A stretch of DNA of 15,598 bases from Casp-actino8 sp965659595 (lineage in GTDB: Bacteria > Actinomycetota > Acidimicrobiia > Acidimicrobiales > Ilumatobacteraceae), in contig CBFHWN010000050.1 of NCBI GenBank assembly GCA_965659595.1, positions 1 to 15,598 of the forward strand, written 5' to 3'. This document shows positions 1-7,909 of this stretch, in pieces. The first letter of the stretch is position 1. Each line of letters opens with the position of its first letter. The notes under the pieces are model-generated. The model saw nothing but the letters and a program-made list of their open reading frames with translations, was not told the origin of the DNA and made no database searches. The position numbers were made by a program, and so were the translations under genes.

Positions 1-1807
1 CGACCACGACCCCTCGCCCGTGGCAGATCTCGCACGGATCGGCGAAGGCCGTGAGCAGGCCCTCCCCGATCCTCTTGCGGGTCATCTCCACCAGACCGAG
101 CTCGGAGATCTCGAAAACCTGGGTTCGGGTCTTGTCGCGCGACAGGGCCGAACGGAAGGCATCCACCACCTTCTTGCTGTTCTCCTTGATCTCCATGTCG
201 ATGAAGTCGATCACGATGATGCCACCGATATCGCGAAGTCGCAGCTGGCGGGCGATCTCCTCGGCGGCTTCCAGGTTGTTCTGGAAGACCGTCGACTCCA
301 GATTCGAGGTTCCGACGTTGCGCCCGGTGTTCACGTCGATCACCGTCAGAGCTTCGGTGTGCTCGATGATGAGTGAACCACCCGATGGCAACCACACCTT
401 GCGGTCGAGAGCCTTGTGCAGCTGCTCGTGCACCCGATAGTTCTCGCAGAGCGGGAGCGACTCGGAGTCGGGATCGAAGTATTCGACTCGGTCGGCCAAT
501 TCGGGGTTGAAGTCCTCCACGTAGGAACGTACGTCCTCGTAGAGCTGGCGATCATCGATGGCCACCCCGCGGTATTCGGCGTTGAACTCTTCGCGGATCA
601 CCCGAACGGCGAGCGGTGGCTCGCGATAGAGAAGTGTGGGTCCGTTCGCCTTACGAGCCTTCTCTTCGATGCGATTCCACTGGTCGAGGAGGCGAGTCAT
701 GTCGGCCCGCAACTCGTGCTCGGTCGCCGCCTCGGCGGCGGTTCGTACGATGAGGCCGTGTTCGGCGGGCTTCACTCGATCGAGAATCCCGCGTAGGCGT
801 TTGCGCTCGTCGTCGGGAAGGCGCTTCGAGATTCCATACGTCTTCGAGTTGGGAATGAGCACCACGAAGCGACCCGGGAGCGAGACCTCCTGGGTCAGTC
901 GTGCCCCCTTCACCCCGATTGGATTCTTGGTGACCTGACACACGATCAACTGCTTGGCCTTCAAGATGTTCTCGATACGTGGCTGGCTGTCGACGATGTC
1001 CTCGGCGTCGTATTGCACGTCACCTCGGTAGAGGACGGCGTTCTTCGGCGTGGCGATATCGACGAAAGCTGCTTCCATACCGGGCAGCACGTTCTGTACC
1101 CGTCCCACGTAGATGTTGCCGTGAATCTGCGAGACGTCGTCGGCCGGCCGGCTGACGTAGTGCTCGAGCAGACTGCGACCTTCGAGGACGCCGACTTGAG
1201 TCAGGTTGGGTCGCACCTGAACACACATGAAATACCGGCCGATCGGGCGACCGTCGCGCTCCTGGCCGCGACGACGCTCGACGACACCGGTGTCGGAGGA
1301 TCGAGATTCACCCGCACTACGACCGCGACCCCCGCGTCGACGTCGTCGACTTCCACCCTCGGAGCCGGCCTCCGTCGGCGCTGATCCGCCGGAATTCGTA
1401 GATCCTCCACCTGTGTTCCGCTTCGACTTCGGACCTCCTGCTCGCGCTCCACCGGGCATCGTGACCGTCGGCTTGGCCGCCGGCGGAGCCGGTCGAGTGT
1501 CACCGATCTGCGGACGACGTACCACGGCCTCGGAACCGGCTTCGGCATCCGGACGGCCTTCGCGTGCCCGCTCGGGAAGTTCGACCTCGTGATCGGAACG
1601 CTGTTGACCCGAGCCGTCCTGTCCGTTTTCGTTCGGGCGACCCGACCGAGAACGATTACGGCCGCCACGAGATCCACGGCGTCGCTTCTTACGGGCGGCG
1701 TCCGAACTCGGACGCGTCGAGTCAGTCGAGTCGGACGGGGCCGCCGAGTTGTCCGACAGCGGAGCGTTCCGGGCGTCGTTCGAGTCGTCGTTCGAGTGAG
1801 TCGTCAT
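1..1807 (-). CDS. rne: RNase E/G family endoribonuclease, 3' end off the window
   Basis: Partial gene; 602 codons are visible and the stop lies beyond the left edge. RNase E/G enzymes cut single-stranded RNA in mRNA decay and rRNA/tRNA maturation. Residues 1-193 are low complexity, with acidic/Ser-rich stretches and Arg-rich patches, probably disordered and RNA-binding. The S1 domain begins near residue 230 (GNIYVGRVQNVLPGMEAAF). The DNase I-like catalytic part carries VIDVNTG (D491) and VIDFIDM (D534), matching E. coli D303 and D346. DPCEICHGRG (C592, C595) matches the zinc-link cysteines C404/C407. The ATG at 1807 is chosen because GGAAAGGA lies 8 nt upstream; the next in-frame starts lie about 95 codons or more downstream. 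This start lies inside the preceding DUF2344 gene (86-nt overlap). The domains make the family certain; rne versus rng is a naming choice, as the C-terminus is missing. Confidence 0.95.
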   Translation of the reverse strand, partial: MTTHSNDDSNDARNAPLSDNSAAPSDSTDSTRPSSDAARKKRRRGSRGGRNRSRSGRPNENGQDGSGQQRSDHEVELPERAREGRPDAEAGSEAVVRRPQIGDTRPAPPAAKPTVTMPGGARAGGPKSKRNTGGGSTNSGGSAPTEAGSEGGSRRRRRGGRGRSAGESRSSDTGVVERRRGQERDGRPIGRYFMCVQVRPNLTQVGVLEGRSLLEHYVSRPADDVSQIHGNIYVGRVQNVLPGMEAAFVDIATPKNAVLYRGDVQYDAEDIVDSQPRIENILKAKQLIVCQVTKNPIGVKGARLTQEVSLPGRFVVLIPNSKTYGISKRLPDDERKRLRGILDRVKPAEHGLIVRTAAEAATEHELRADMTRLLDQWNRIEEKARKANGPTLLYREPPLAVRVIREEFNAEYRGVAIDDRQLYEDVRSYVEDFNPELADRVEYFDPDSESLPLCENYRVHEQLHKALDRKVWLPSGGSLIIEHTEALTVIDVNTGRNVGTSNLESTVFQNNLEAAEEIARQLRLRDIGGIIVIDFIDMEIKENSKKVVDAFRSALSRDKTRTQVFEISELGLVEMTRKRIGEGLLTAFADPCEICHGRGVVV

Positions 1808-2594
1808 GGGTGATGTCCTTTCCGGCGCGTGCGGACACGCGCGGCGCGTCGTCGCGCCCGATCCATTGGTGTGTCCGGATCACCCGCGGCATGGTCAGCC
1901 ACGGGTCGACTCCCGGACGGAGCACTTCGGCCATTTCGGTTGGCCGTACACCGCGACCAGAGGTCGTGAGGGTCGCTTCGACGAACTGAACGTCCATCGA
2001 GAGCAAGAACACGTCGTCGGACCACGACGAGAGGTCACTCGCCGTCGGCCAGTCGTTGGGATCGACGACTCGCAGATCGAGAACTCCGGGACGAACATCG
2101 TCACGGCGCCGCTCCCCCTTGCGCTCACGTTCGATCCATATTTCCGGCGAGGCCACGACCGCGTCCACGCGATCGACGATCTCATCGCCCGACGTCCCGT
2201 CGATCGCCATGACCCAGGTGGTCGCCGTGACGTCCTCTTGAAGAGTCCAGGACTGCGGAGCGTCGGCATCGACATCGAGCACGTCGATGCCCGGTGGCAT
2301 GGCGTCGGTCAGCCTCGACCGCAGCCCGGCACCATCGAATGACGCGCCCCTTTCCTCGAGTCGGATGTCGTCGAGTCGGTTGTCGTCGAGGGTCACATCG
2401 AACAGTTCGACGATCGACTCGGCTCCGGTGGGAAGAGCCAACCCGAACGAGACCTTGGGGCGCGGTGTGAAACCGGCCGACATGGCCACCGGCACCGAAG
2501 CCTTGCGCAAACCCCGCTCCCACAGGCGTGCCATATCGAGGTGGCCGAGAAACCGGACCTTCCCCAACTTGCGATAGCTGACCCGAACTTTCAC
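1722..2594 (-). CDS. TIGR03936/DUF2344 radical SAM-linked protein
   Basis: 290-residue soluble protein of unknown function. The N-terminus has the family pattern: RVSYRKLGKVRFLGHLDMAR, then GFTPRPKVSFGLALPTGAES, at about residues 4-60. In many bacteria this protein is encoded next to, or fused to, the TIGR03960 radical SAM protein, often near RNase E/G and ribosomal protein genes L21/L27; here both immediate neighbours fit. It starts with GTG at 2594, which overlaps the radical SAM stop as GTGA, with GGGAG 7 nt upstream, so translation is probably coupled. The last 50 or so residues, after the VIRTHQWI segment, look like an Arg-rich tail outside the conserved domain, and their final 28 codons overlap rne in another frame. 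No catalytic motif is recognisable. An RNA- or ribosome-related job is suggested only by context. Confidence 0.9.
   Translation of the reverse strand: MKVRVSYRKLGKVRFLGHLDMARLWERGLRKASVPVAMSAGFTPRPKVSFGLALPTGAESIVELFDVTLDDNRLDDIRLEERGASFDGAGLRSRLTDAMPPGIDVLDVDADAPQSWTLQEDVTATTWVMAIDGTSGDEIVDRVDAVVASPEIWIERERKGERRRDDVRPGVLDLRVVDPNDWPTASDLSSWSDDVFLLSMDVQFVEATLTTSGRGVRPTEMAEVLRPGVDPWLTMPRVIRTHQWIGRDDAPRVSARAGKDITHDDSLERRLERRPERSAVGQLGGPVRLD
1816..1823 (-). promoter_or_regulatory. Shine-Dalgarno of rne
   Basis: GGAAAGGA reads on the minus strand 8 nt before the ATG at 1807. It lies inside the DUF2344 coding region and is the main reason to place the rne start there rather than after the DUF2344 stop at 1722. 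Confidence 0.6.
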
Positions 2595-4537
2595 GGCCGA
2601 ACTCCCAGGCGAACCGGAACAGCCTCGGGAACCAGGCCGCCGACCGACAGGTCCTGTCCGGTGCCCTGACTACCACCCGCCGGCGGGACCGGCGAGGCAA
2701 CAACGTGTTCGAGGCCGTCGCCCGTGCACACCCCGCAGTCATAACAGGGCGTCCAACGACAGTCGGGTAGGCCATGTTCGTCGAGTGCTGCTCGCCAGTC
2801 CTGCCAGAGGAAGTCGCGATGCAATCCGGCACTGAGGTGCTCCCAGGGCAGAATTTCGTTCTCGTCGCGATGGCGCGTGGTGAACCAGTCGACATCGAGG
2901 CCTTCGGCCGCCATCGCATCGGTCCAGCGGTCGAGCCGAAAGAACTCCGACCACTCCTGGAAGGTTCCACCCTCGCGCCAGACGCGTTCGATCACTCGGC
3001 CGACCCTGCGGTCACCACGACTCGCCACACCTTCGGCGAGAGAAGCCGCCGGATCGTGCCACTTGACGTGAACTCCGCGCGATGCCGACGAACGAACCAA
3101 TCCGATCTTGCGACGAAGTTCGTCGACACCGTTCTGACCGAACCACTGGAAGGGAGTGTGCGCCTTTGGAACGAAACCGCCGAGGCTCACCGTGACGTTC
3201 GCGCGTGAGGTGTACTTCTTGCCGATCGCCACGCAACCGGCGGCCAATTCGGAAATACCTCGGGTGTCGACGTCGGTCTCAGTGGGCAATCCGGTAAGGA
3301 AGTAGAGCTTCATGCGCGACCAGCCATTGGCGTAGGCCGACTCGACCGCTCCGTAGAGATCGGCTTCGGTGATCAATTTGTTGATCACCGTGCGAAGGCG
3401 CCACGTGCCCGCCTCAGGAGCAAAAGTGAGTCCACTACGACGCCCGCTCGCGACCTGGGCCGCCAGACCGACGGTGAAGGCATCGACGCGTAACGACGGA
3501 AGGCTCACGGTCGGAGCACCGCAGGCCGTGGGATCGGGAACGATCGACGACACGACGCTCTCGACACCGCTGAAGTCGGCCGTCGACAACGATGTGAGCG
3601 ACACTTCGTTGTAGCCGGTTCGCTCGAGACCGCGGGTGATCATCGTGCGGACCTGTTCGGCCGGCCGCTCACGAACTGGTCGGGTGATCATGCCGGCCTG
3701 GCAGAAGCGGCAGCCACGCGTGCACCCGCGAAACACTTCGACGGCCAGACGATCGTGCACGACTTCGGTGAGCGGAGCGAGGGGCCGACGCGGGTAGTCC
3801 CATTCGGCAAGATCAGAGACCGTGCGTTTGACGACGAGCGACGGAACGTCGGGGTACTTCGGCGTGATCGACCTGGTGTACTCGCGCTCGTACTCGACGT
3901 CGTACATCGACGGCACGTAGACGCCCGGGATCTTCGACAGGGCACGAAGGACTGCTTCTCGAGAACCTTCGGTGCGACCCGAGGCCTTCCATTCGCGCAC
4001 GACCTCGGTGATCTCGCTCACCACTTCTTCGCCCTCACCAAGAACGGCCACGTCGATGAAGTCGGCCAGAGGTTCGGGGTTGAAGGCCGCGTGCCCACCG
4101 ACGACTACCAGAGGATCCTCCGGACGACGGCGGCCGGCGTGGACCGGCACACCGGCCAGGTCGATCATGTTGAGGACGTTCGTGTACACAAGCTCAGCCG
4201 ACAGGTTGAAGGCGACCACGTCGAAATCCGCCGCCGCACGATGGGTGTCGACCGAGAACAGCGGAATCGAACGCTCCCTCATCAGCGCCTCGAGGTCGAC
4301 CCACGGCGCGTACGTGCGCTCGGCGACGGCGTCGGCGCGCTCGTTCAGGATCTCGTAGAGGATCTGAAGCCCTTGATTCGGCAGGCCGACTTCGTACACA
4401 TCGGGGTAGGCGAGCAGCCAGGCGACCTTGCCCGGACCATGCCGGGGCTCGATCGCCCCGTCCTCGCACCCGATGTAGCGGGCTGGTTTGCGCACCCTCG
4501 CCAACAACGGTTCGACCCGCGTCCAGAGGGATGTCAT
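2591..4537 (-). CDS. TIGR03960 family radical SAM protein, B12-binding-like N-terminus
   Basis: 648-residue protein of unknown substrate. Residues 1-45 carry the family-typical opening (RKPARYIGCEDGAI, then AYPDVYEVGLPNQGLQILY). Residues about 45-190 resemble the Rossmann-like B12-binding domain of B12-type radical SAM enzymes (VVVGGHAAFNPEPLADFIDV, VLGEGEE), but I see no DxHxxG cobalamin-ligand motif. The radical SAM CxxxCxxC motif is C272, C276, C279 (RGCTRGCRFCQAG) and should bind the 4Fe-4S cluster that cleaves S-adenosylmethionine. Near the C-terminus four more cysteines, C593, C598, C601, C604 (CRWTPCYDCGVC), could bind a second metal centre. The ATG at 4537 fits the conserved N-terminus; the RBS is weak (AGGG almost touching the ATG). 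It lies 34 nt after rodA and overlaps the DUF2344 gene by 4 nt. Confidence 0.93.
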   Translation of the reverse strand: MTSLWTRVEPLLARVRKPARYIGCEDGAIEPRHGPGKVAWLLAYPDVYEVGLPNQGLQILYEILNERADAVAERTYAPWVDLEALMRERSIPLFSVDTHRAAADFDVVAFNLSAELVYTNVLNMIDLAGVPVHAGRRRPEDPLVVVGGHAAFNPEPLADFIDVAVLGEGEEVVSEITEVVREWKASGRTEGSREAVLRALSKIPGVYVPSMYDVEYEREYTRSITPKYPDVPSLVVKRTVSDLAEWDYPRRPLAPLTEVVHDRLAVEVFRGCTRGCRFCQAGMITRPVRERPAEQVRTMITRGLERTGYNEVSLTSLSTADFSGVESVVSSIVPDPTACGAPTVSLPSLRVDAFTVGLAAQVASGRRSGLTFAPEAGTWRLRTVINKLITEADLYGAVESAYANGWSRMKLYFLTGLPTETDVDTRGISELAAGCVAIGKKYTSRANVTVSLGGFVPKAHTPFQWFGQNGVDELRRKIGLVRSSASRGVHVKWHDPAASLAEGVASRGDRRVGRVIERVWREGGTFQEWSEFFRLDRWTDAMAAEGLDVDWFTTRHRDENEILPWEHLSAGLHRDFLWQDWRAALDEHGLPDCRWTPCYDCGVCTGDGLEHVVASPVPPAGGSQGTGQDLSVGGLVPEAVPVRLGVRP

Positions 4538-4570
4538 GACCCTACGAGCCTACCGGCCAGGGTCGGCTCG
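4538..4570 (-). repeat. Two overlapping inverted repeats in the rodA-radical SAM gap
   Basis: Two 6-bp inverted repeats interleave in this 34-nt gap: GACCCT/AGGGTC (4538-4543 with 4559-4564) and CGAGCC/GGCTCG (4545-4550 with 4565-4570). In the transcript the arms run CGAGCC, GACCCT, an 8-nt spacer, GGCTCG, T, AGGGTC, AUG, so the two hairpins compete. The second would pair the six bases immediately before the start codon. No U-tract follows, so it is not a simple terminator. A regulatory role is inference. Confidence 0.35.
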
Positions 4571-4571
4571 A

Positions 4572-5735
4572 TCAGCGCATTCGCCGCATGTGCACGCTCT
4601 CGACCAGGCCGATCATGATCGAAAAGGCCACGAGAGCCGATCCGCCGTAACTCACGAACGGCAGCGGGACGCCCGTCACCGGCATGATTCCCATGGTCAT
4701 GCCGATGTTCTGAAAGACGTGCCACAGGATCATTCCGAAGACACCGGCGCAGATGTAGGTACCGAAGGTGTCCTTACTCAGGTGAGCCACGCGCCAAATA
4801 CGAACCAAAAGGAGTGCGAACAGCAGAATCACCACTCCACCGCCCAACATGCCGAATTGTTCGGCCACGGCCGAGAAGATGAAGTCGCTCTGCTGGACGG
4901 GAATGAACTTCCCGTTGGTGAGCGGCGCTTCCAGATAGCCCTTCCCGAACCATCCACCAGTGCCAACCGCACGTTTTGCGAATCGCACCTGCAACACCAG
5001 ATCCTTCAAGTTGTCGTCTGTCGAGTTCTGGTTGAGGAAGGCCTCGATTCGGCGCAGCTGATAGCGATCGACCACTCCGGCCACCACGGCCGCGGCGACG
5101 GTCACCACGGTCAAAAAGGTGATCATCGCGAGGTAGCGCAACTTGGCCCCGGCCATCAAAAAGACGACCAAAGCCCCCACGATGATCACGAAAGCCGATC
5201 CGAGGTCGGGCTGCAAGATGATGAGGACGACCGGTGCGCCGACCAGAACCAGACCGCCGATGAATCGGGCGTAGCTGACCGAGTCTTCGCGGATCTCGGC
5301 GAGATAAGCCGCCAACACAACGATGACGGCTGGTTTGGCGAACTCGGCCGGCTGGAAGAGAATCGGGCCGAGGTCGAATGACAGGCGCGCTCCCCCGCGC
5401 AGAGCCCCCACGGCGAGAACGAGAGCGAGAGCGACGAGGGCACAGCCGTAGAGAAAGAAGGCGCGCTCTCGTAACAACGTGTAGTCGAACGACATCGTGG
5501 CCGCCAGAACGATCGCCGAGACGATGGCGAACACCACCTGGCGAACGGTGAACCAGTACGGATCGTCGACCACCTTCCAGAACGTCGCGCTGTAGATCGC
5601 GAACGCACCGATCACTGTGAGGAGTACGACCGAGACGATGAGCGACCAATCGATGTTGCGGCTCGGATCACCAGGTCCGGCTCGGAAAGTGCCGAGTCGC
5701 GAATCGCTACGTCGCGGTGCAATGGGTGCGACCAT
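4572..5735 (-). CDS. rodA: RodA, SEDS peptidoglycan glycosyltransferase
   Basis: 387-residue polytopic membrane protein that polymerises lipid II into glycan strands during lateral wall growth, working with PBP2. SEDS motifs are present: FDLGPILFQPAEFAKPAV, LQPDLGSAF, QQSDFIFSAVAEQFG and a C-terminal GIMPVTGVPLPFVSYGGSAL. D284 in the SDFIF motif matches the essential E. coli RodA D262. Roughly ten hydrophobic segments are visible. The start is the ATG at 5735, overlapping the mrdA stop as TGATG, with GGAGGG 8 nt upstream; a 50-codon upstream extension in the same frame lies inside mrdA and looks like shadow coding. The first 27 or so residues are a cytoplasmic Arg/Pro-rich tail. RodA beside its cognate PBP2 is the standard arrangement. 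Confidence 0.97.
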   Translation of the reverse strand: MVAPIAPRRSDSRLGTFRAGPGDPSRNIDWSLIVSVVLLTVIGAFAIYSATFWKVVDDPYWFTVRQVVFAIVSAIVLAATMSFDYTLLRERAFFLYGCALVALALVLAVGALRGGARLSFDLGPILFQPAEFAKPAVIVVLAAYLAEIREDSVSYARFIGGLVLVGAPVVLIILQPDLGSAFVIIVGALVVFLMAGAKLRYLAMITFLTVVTVAAAVVAGVVDRYQLRRIEAFLNQNSTDDNLKDLVLQVRFAKRAVGTGGWFGKGYLEAPLTNGKFIPVQQSDFIFSAVAEQFGMLGGGVVILLFALLLVRIWRVAHLSKDTFGTYICAGVFGMILWHVFQNIGMTMGIMPVTGVPLPFVSYGGSALVAFSIMIGLVESVHMRRMR

Positions 5736-7909
5736 CAGTCGCGCCCTCCGTACTGGGACCCGCCGAGACACCGATTGCTCTCGAGTTTCCGATCGGGGGC
5801 CGAGCGCGTCGACTCCACGTCGAGCGGATTCGACAACTGAACGTCCGAGGTGTCGACGGCCTCGGCGAGAGCCATGAACATGCACTTCACCACCGGTGCT
5901 GCCGCTCGTGATCCGTAACCGGCCTTCTCGAGATACGCCGTGACGGTGAACGGGCGGAACGGATCGAGGCTGAAGGCCCCGAAAGCCGAGGAGTCGTTCC
6001 AGGGAAGACTGGCTGCCCCCTGAGCCGTTCCGGTCTTGCCGGCGATGGGGAGATCGTCGTAGGGGTAACTCGCGAAGAGTTTCTCGCCCGTCGTCGAGTG
6101 ATAACGGTCGCTGTCAACCCCTGGTCCGGTGATCACCCGTTGCAGGCCTTGCACGATCGGGTCTCGATACTCGGGCGGCATTTCGATCGTTCGAATCGGA
6201 CTGACGCCGGCCAGATCGAGGGTCACCTTCGACTGCGACAGATCGGCAACCCCCGGCACGTCCGAATCCGGTGTCCCCGGTTCGAGGAGCGCAAGGGCGA
6301 CGAGAGGTCGCAGGACCGAACCTCCGTTGCCGAGTGTTCCGTAGGCCTGCGCCAGCTGAAGAGGTGTCGCGGCCAGCAGACCCTGGCCGATGGCCAACTG
6401 CACGTTGTCGCCGACCAAGTAGTTCGGACTCTCACCTTCGGCCAGAACACCGCGTTCGACGAGATCGGCCTTCGATTCCTTGTCGGGGATTCGACCAGCC
6501 GACTCATACGGAAGGTCGATTCCTGTACGAGCTCCGAATCCGAAGAGCCGTAGCTCTTCCTGCAAGACCGGCTGGCCACCGCGCTCGGCGAAGATCTGCT
6601 CGCCGATCTTGTAGAAAAACGTGTCACTCGAGACTGCAAGGGCATCCTCGACATTGACCGACCCGTAGAAACAGGGATTGTTTCCGCCGCCGCACAGAGC
6701 ATTTCGATAGACGCACTTGACCACCTGACACGTCGTGGAGTCGATGCTCGTCAACGTGTACGTACCTTGGTCGAGGTATCGGTAGTCGGCCCCGCCGGGC
6801 AACTGTCCGGAATCGAGAGCGGCGAACGCAACGAAAGGTTTGAAACTCGAACCGAGGTTGTACTGGCCCTGAATGGCGCGATTCACGAGGATCGACTTGT
6901 CGGGATCGTCGTCTCGAGGAAAGATCTGCGCGAACTTGTCGGACGACACTCCGGCGTTGAACCATCGATTGTCGAACGTCGGATACGACGCGAGCGCAAG
7001 TAGCTCGCCCGTCGCATGGTTGGAGACGACAACCGAACCAGCTGGCGCCTTCAGGTTCTGGCAATCGGGAAACTGGGGTTTGACGGAGATCTTGTTGGCA
7101 TCCTTGGCTTGGCAAGTTTCGACGAAACGACGAAGCCGCAGCTGGGTCTCGAGCGCCTGTTCGGCGAACTGCTGGAGATCGAGGTCGATCGCCAACTGGA
7201 GATCGTTGCCCGGGGTGGGTTCGACGCGCTCGACAACGCTCAAAATGGCGCCCCGTGAATCGACCTCGTAGCGAACGTAACCAGGGGTTCCCCGCAGGTA
7301 CGGCTCGAAGATCTTCTCGACTCCGAACTGGCCGACTCTCTCGTTCAGGTCGTAACCGAGATCTCGATATTGCTCCGCCCCTTCGGGCGTGATGGCACCC
7401 ATGTATCCCACCACGTGTGCCGCAAGCGGCGCATACGGGTAGTCGCGCCGCCACTGGTTGGTCACGTCGACTCCGGGAAAATCCTCCGAGCGCTCGATGA
7501 GATAGAGCGCCACGTCTTCGCCAACACCTTCTTTGACCGGCATGGGCAACAACGGGCTGTATCGCCCGCTGTCGTACCGATTCTCGAGGTTGGTGACCGT
7601 CACGTCGAGCACCGGCGACAGTCGAGCGAAGAGCTCGAGTCGATCCGCTTCGCGTCGTATGACGTCCCACGCAACGGTGATCGTGAGGATCCGCTCGTTG
7701 TCGGCCATGATGCGACCGTCACGATCGAAAATACGCCCGCGCTCGGGAAGAAGGCGAACGGTACGCGTCTTGTTGGCTTCGACTTTTTGTTCGAGCACTG
7801 GCGCATCGACCACTTGCAGGAACCACATACGCAGTCCGAGGGCCGAGAACAGCACTGCGGCAATCGTTCCGACGACGGCCAATCGCGTGGAGCGTCGGTC
7901 TCCGCTCAC
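5735..7909 (-). CDS. mrdA: Penicillin-binding protein 2, elongasome class B transpeptidase
   Basis: 724 residues with the start at GTG 7909, which overlaps the mreD stop as GTGA and has GGAG 8 nt upstream. One N-terminal membrane segment (about residues 8-32) anchors an extracytoplasmic enzyme that cross-links the glycan made by RodA. The pedestal region includes RGRIFDRDGRIMADN. The transpeptidase motifs are S354-S-F-K357 (acyl-serine S354), S427-S-D429 and K625-T-G627. The Asp in the second motif is normal for PBP2. Odd features are eight cysteines in the exported part, among them C394, C399, C406 and C413 packed just before the SxD motif, and a longer loop with C266 and C283. An in-frame extension to 8143 would lie inside mreD and give a low-complexity Arg-rich leader, so I rejected it. 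Confidence 0.96.
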   Translation of the reverse strand: MSGDRRSTRLAVVGTIAAVLFSALGLRMWFLQVVDAPVLEQKVEANKTRTVRLLPERGRIFDRDGRIMADNERILTITVAWDVIRREADRLELFARLSPVLDVTVTNLENRYDSGRYSPLLPMPVKEGVGEDVALYLIERSEDFPGVDVTNQWRRDYPYAPLAAHVVGYMGAITPEGAEQYRDLGYDLNERVGQFGVEKIFEPYLRGTPGYVRYEVDSRGAILSVVERVEPTPGNDLQLAIDLDLQQFAEQALETQLRLRRFVETCQAKDANKISVKPQFPDCQNLKAPAGSVVVSNHATGELLALASYPTFDNRWFNAGVSSDKFAQIFPRDDDPDKSILVNRAIQGQYNLGSSFKPFVAFAALDSGQLPGGADYRYLDQGTYTLTSIDSTTCQVVKCVYRNALCGGGNNPCFYGSVNVEDALAVSSDTFFYKIGEQIFAERGGQPVLQEELRLFGFGARTGIDLPYESAGRIPDKESKADLVERGVLAEGESPNYLVGDNVQLAIGQGLLAATPLQLAQAYGTLGNGGSVLRPLVALALLEPGTPDSDVPGVADLSQSKVTLDLAGVSPIRTIEMPPEYRDPIVQGLQRVITGPGVDSDRYHSTTGEKLFASYPYDDLPIAGKTGTAQGAASLPWNDSSAFGAFSLDPFRPFTVTAYLEKAGYGSRAAAPVVKCMFMALAEAVDTSDVQLSNPLDVESTRSAPDRKLESNRCLGGSQYGGRD
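5744..5749 (-). promoter_or_regulatory. Shine-Dalgarno of rodA
   Basis: GGAGGG reads 8 nt before the ATG at 5735 and lies inside the end of mrdA. It supports the TGATG start over the longer in-frame extension to 5885. Confidence 0.6.

Noticed and set aside
4538..4570. True H-type pseudoknot
   Set aside because: The connecting loops would be 0 and 1 nt, too short to span 6-bp stems; alternative hairpins are more plausible.
4488..5381. Long plus-strand open frame of 297 codons
   Set aside because: It is antisense to rodA and the radical SAM start, has a low-complexity His/Asp/Gln-rich translation, and matches no family. Long antisense frames are expected in this high-GC sequence.
5736..5885. 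N-terminal extension of RodA by 50 codons
   Set aside because: It lies inside mrdA; the ATG at 5735 has GGAGGG upstream and a TGATG junction.
6623..6631. SSD instead of SxN as a defective PBP2 motif
   Set aside because: PBP2 proteins of the elongasome normally have SxD here (SCD in E. coli), so the enzyme is expected to be active.
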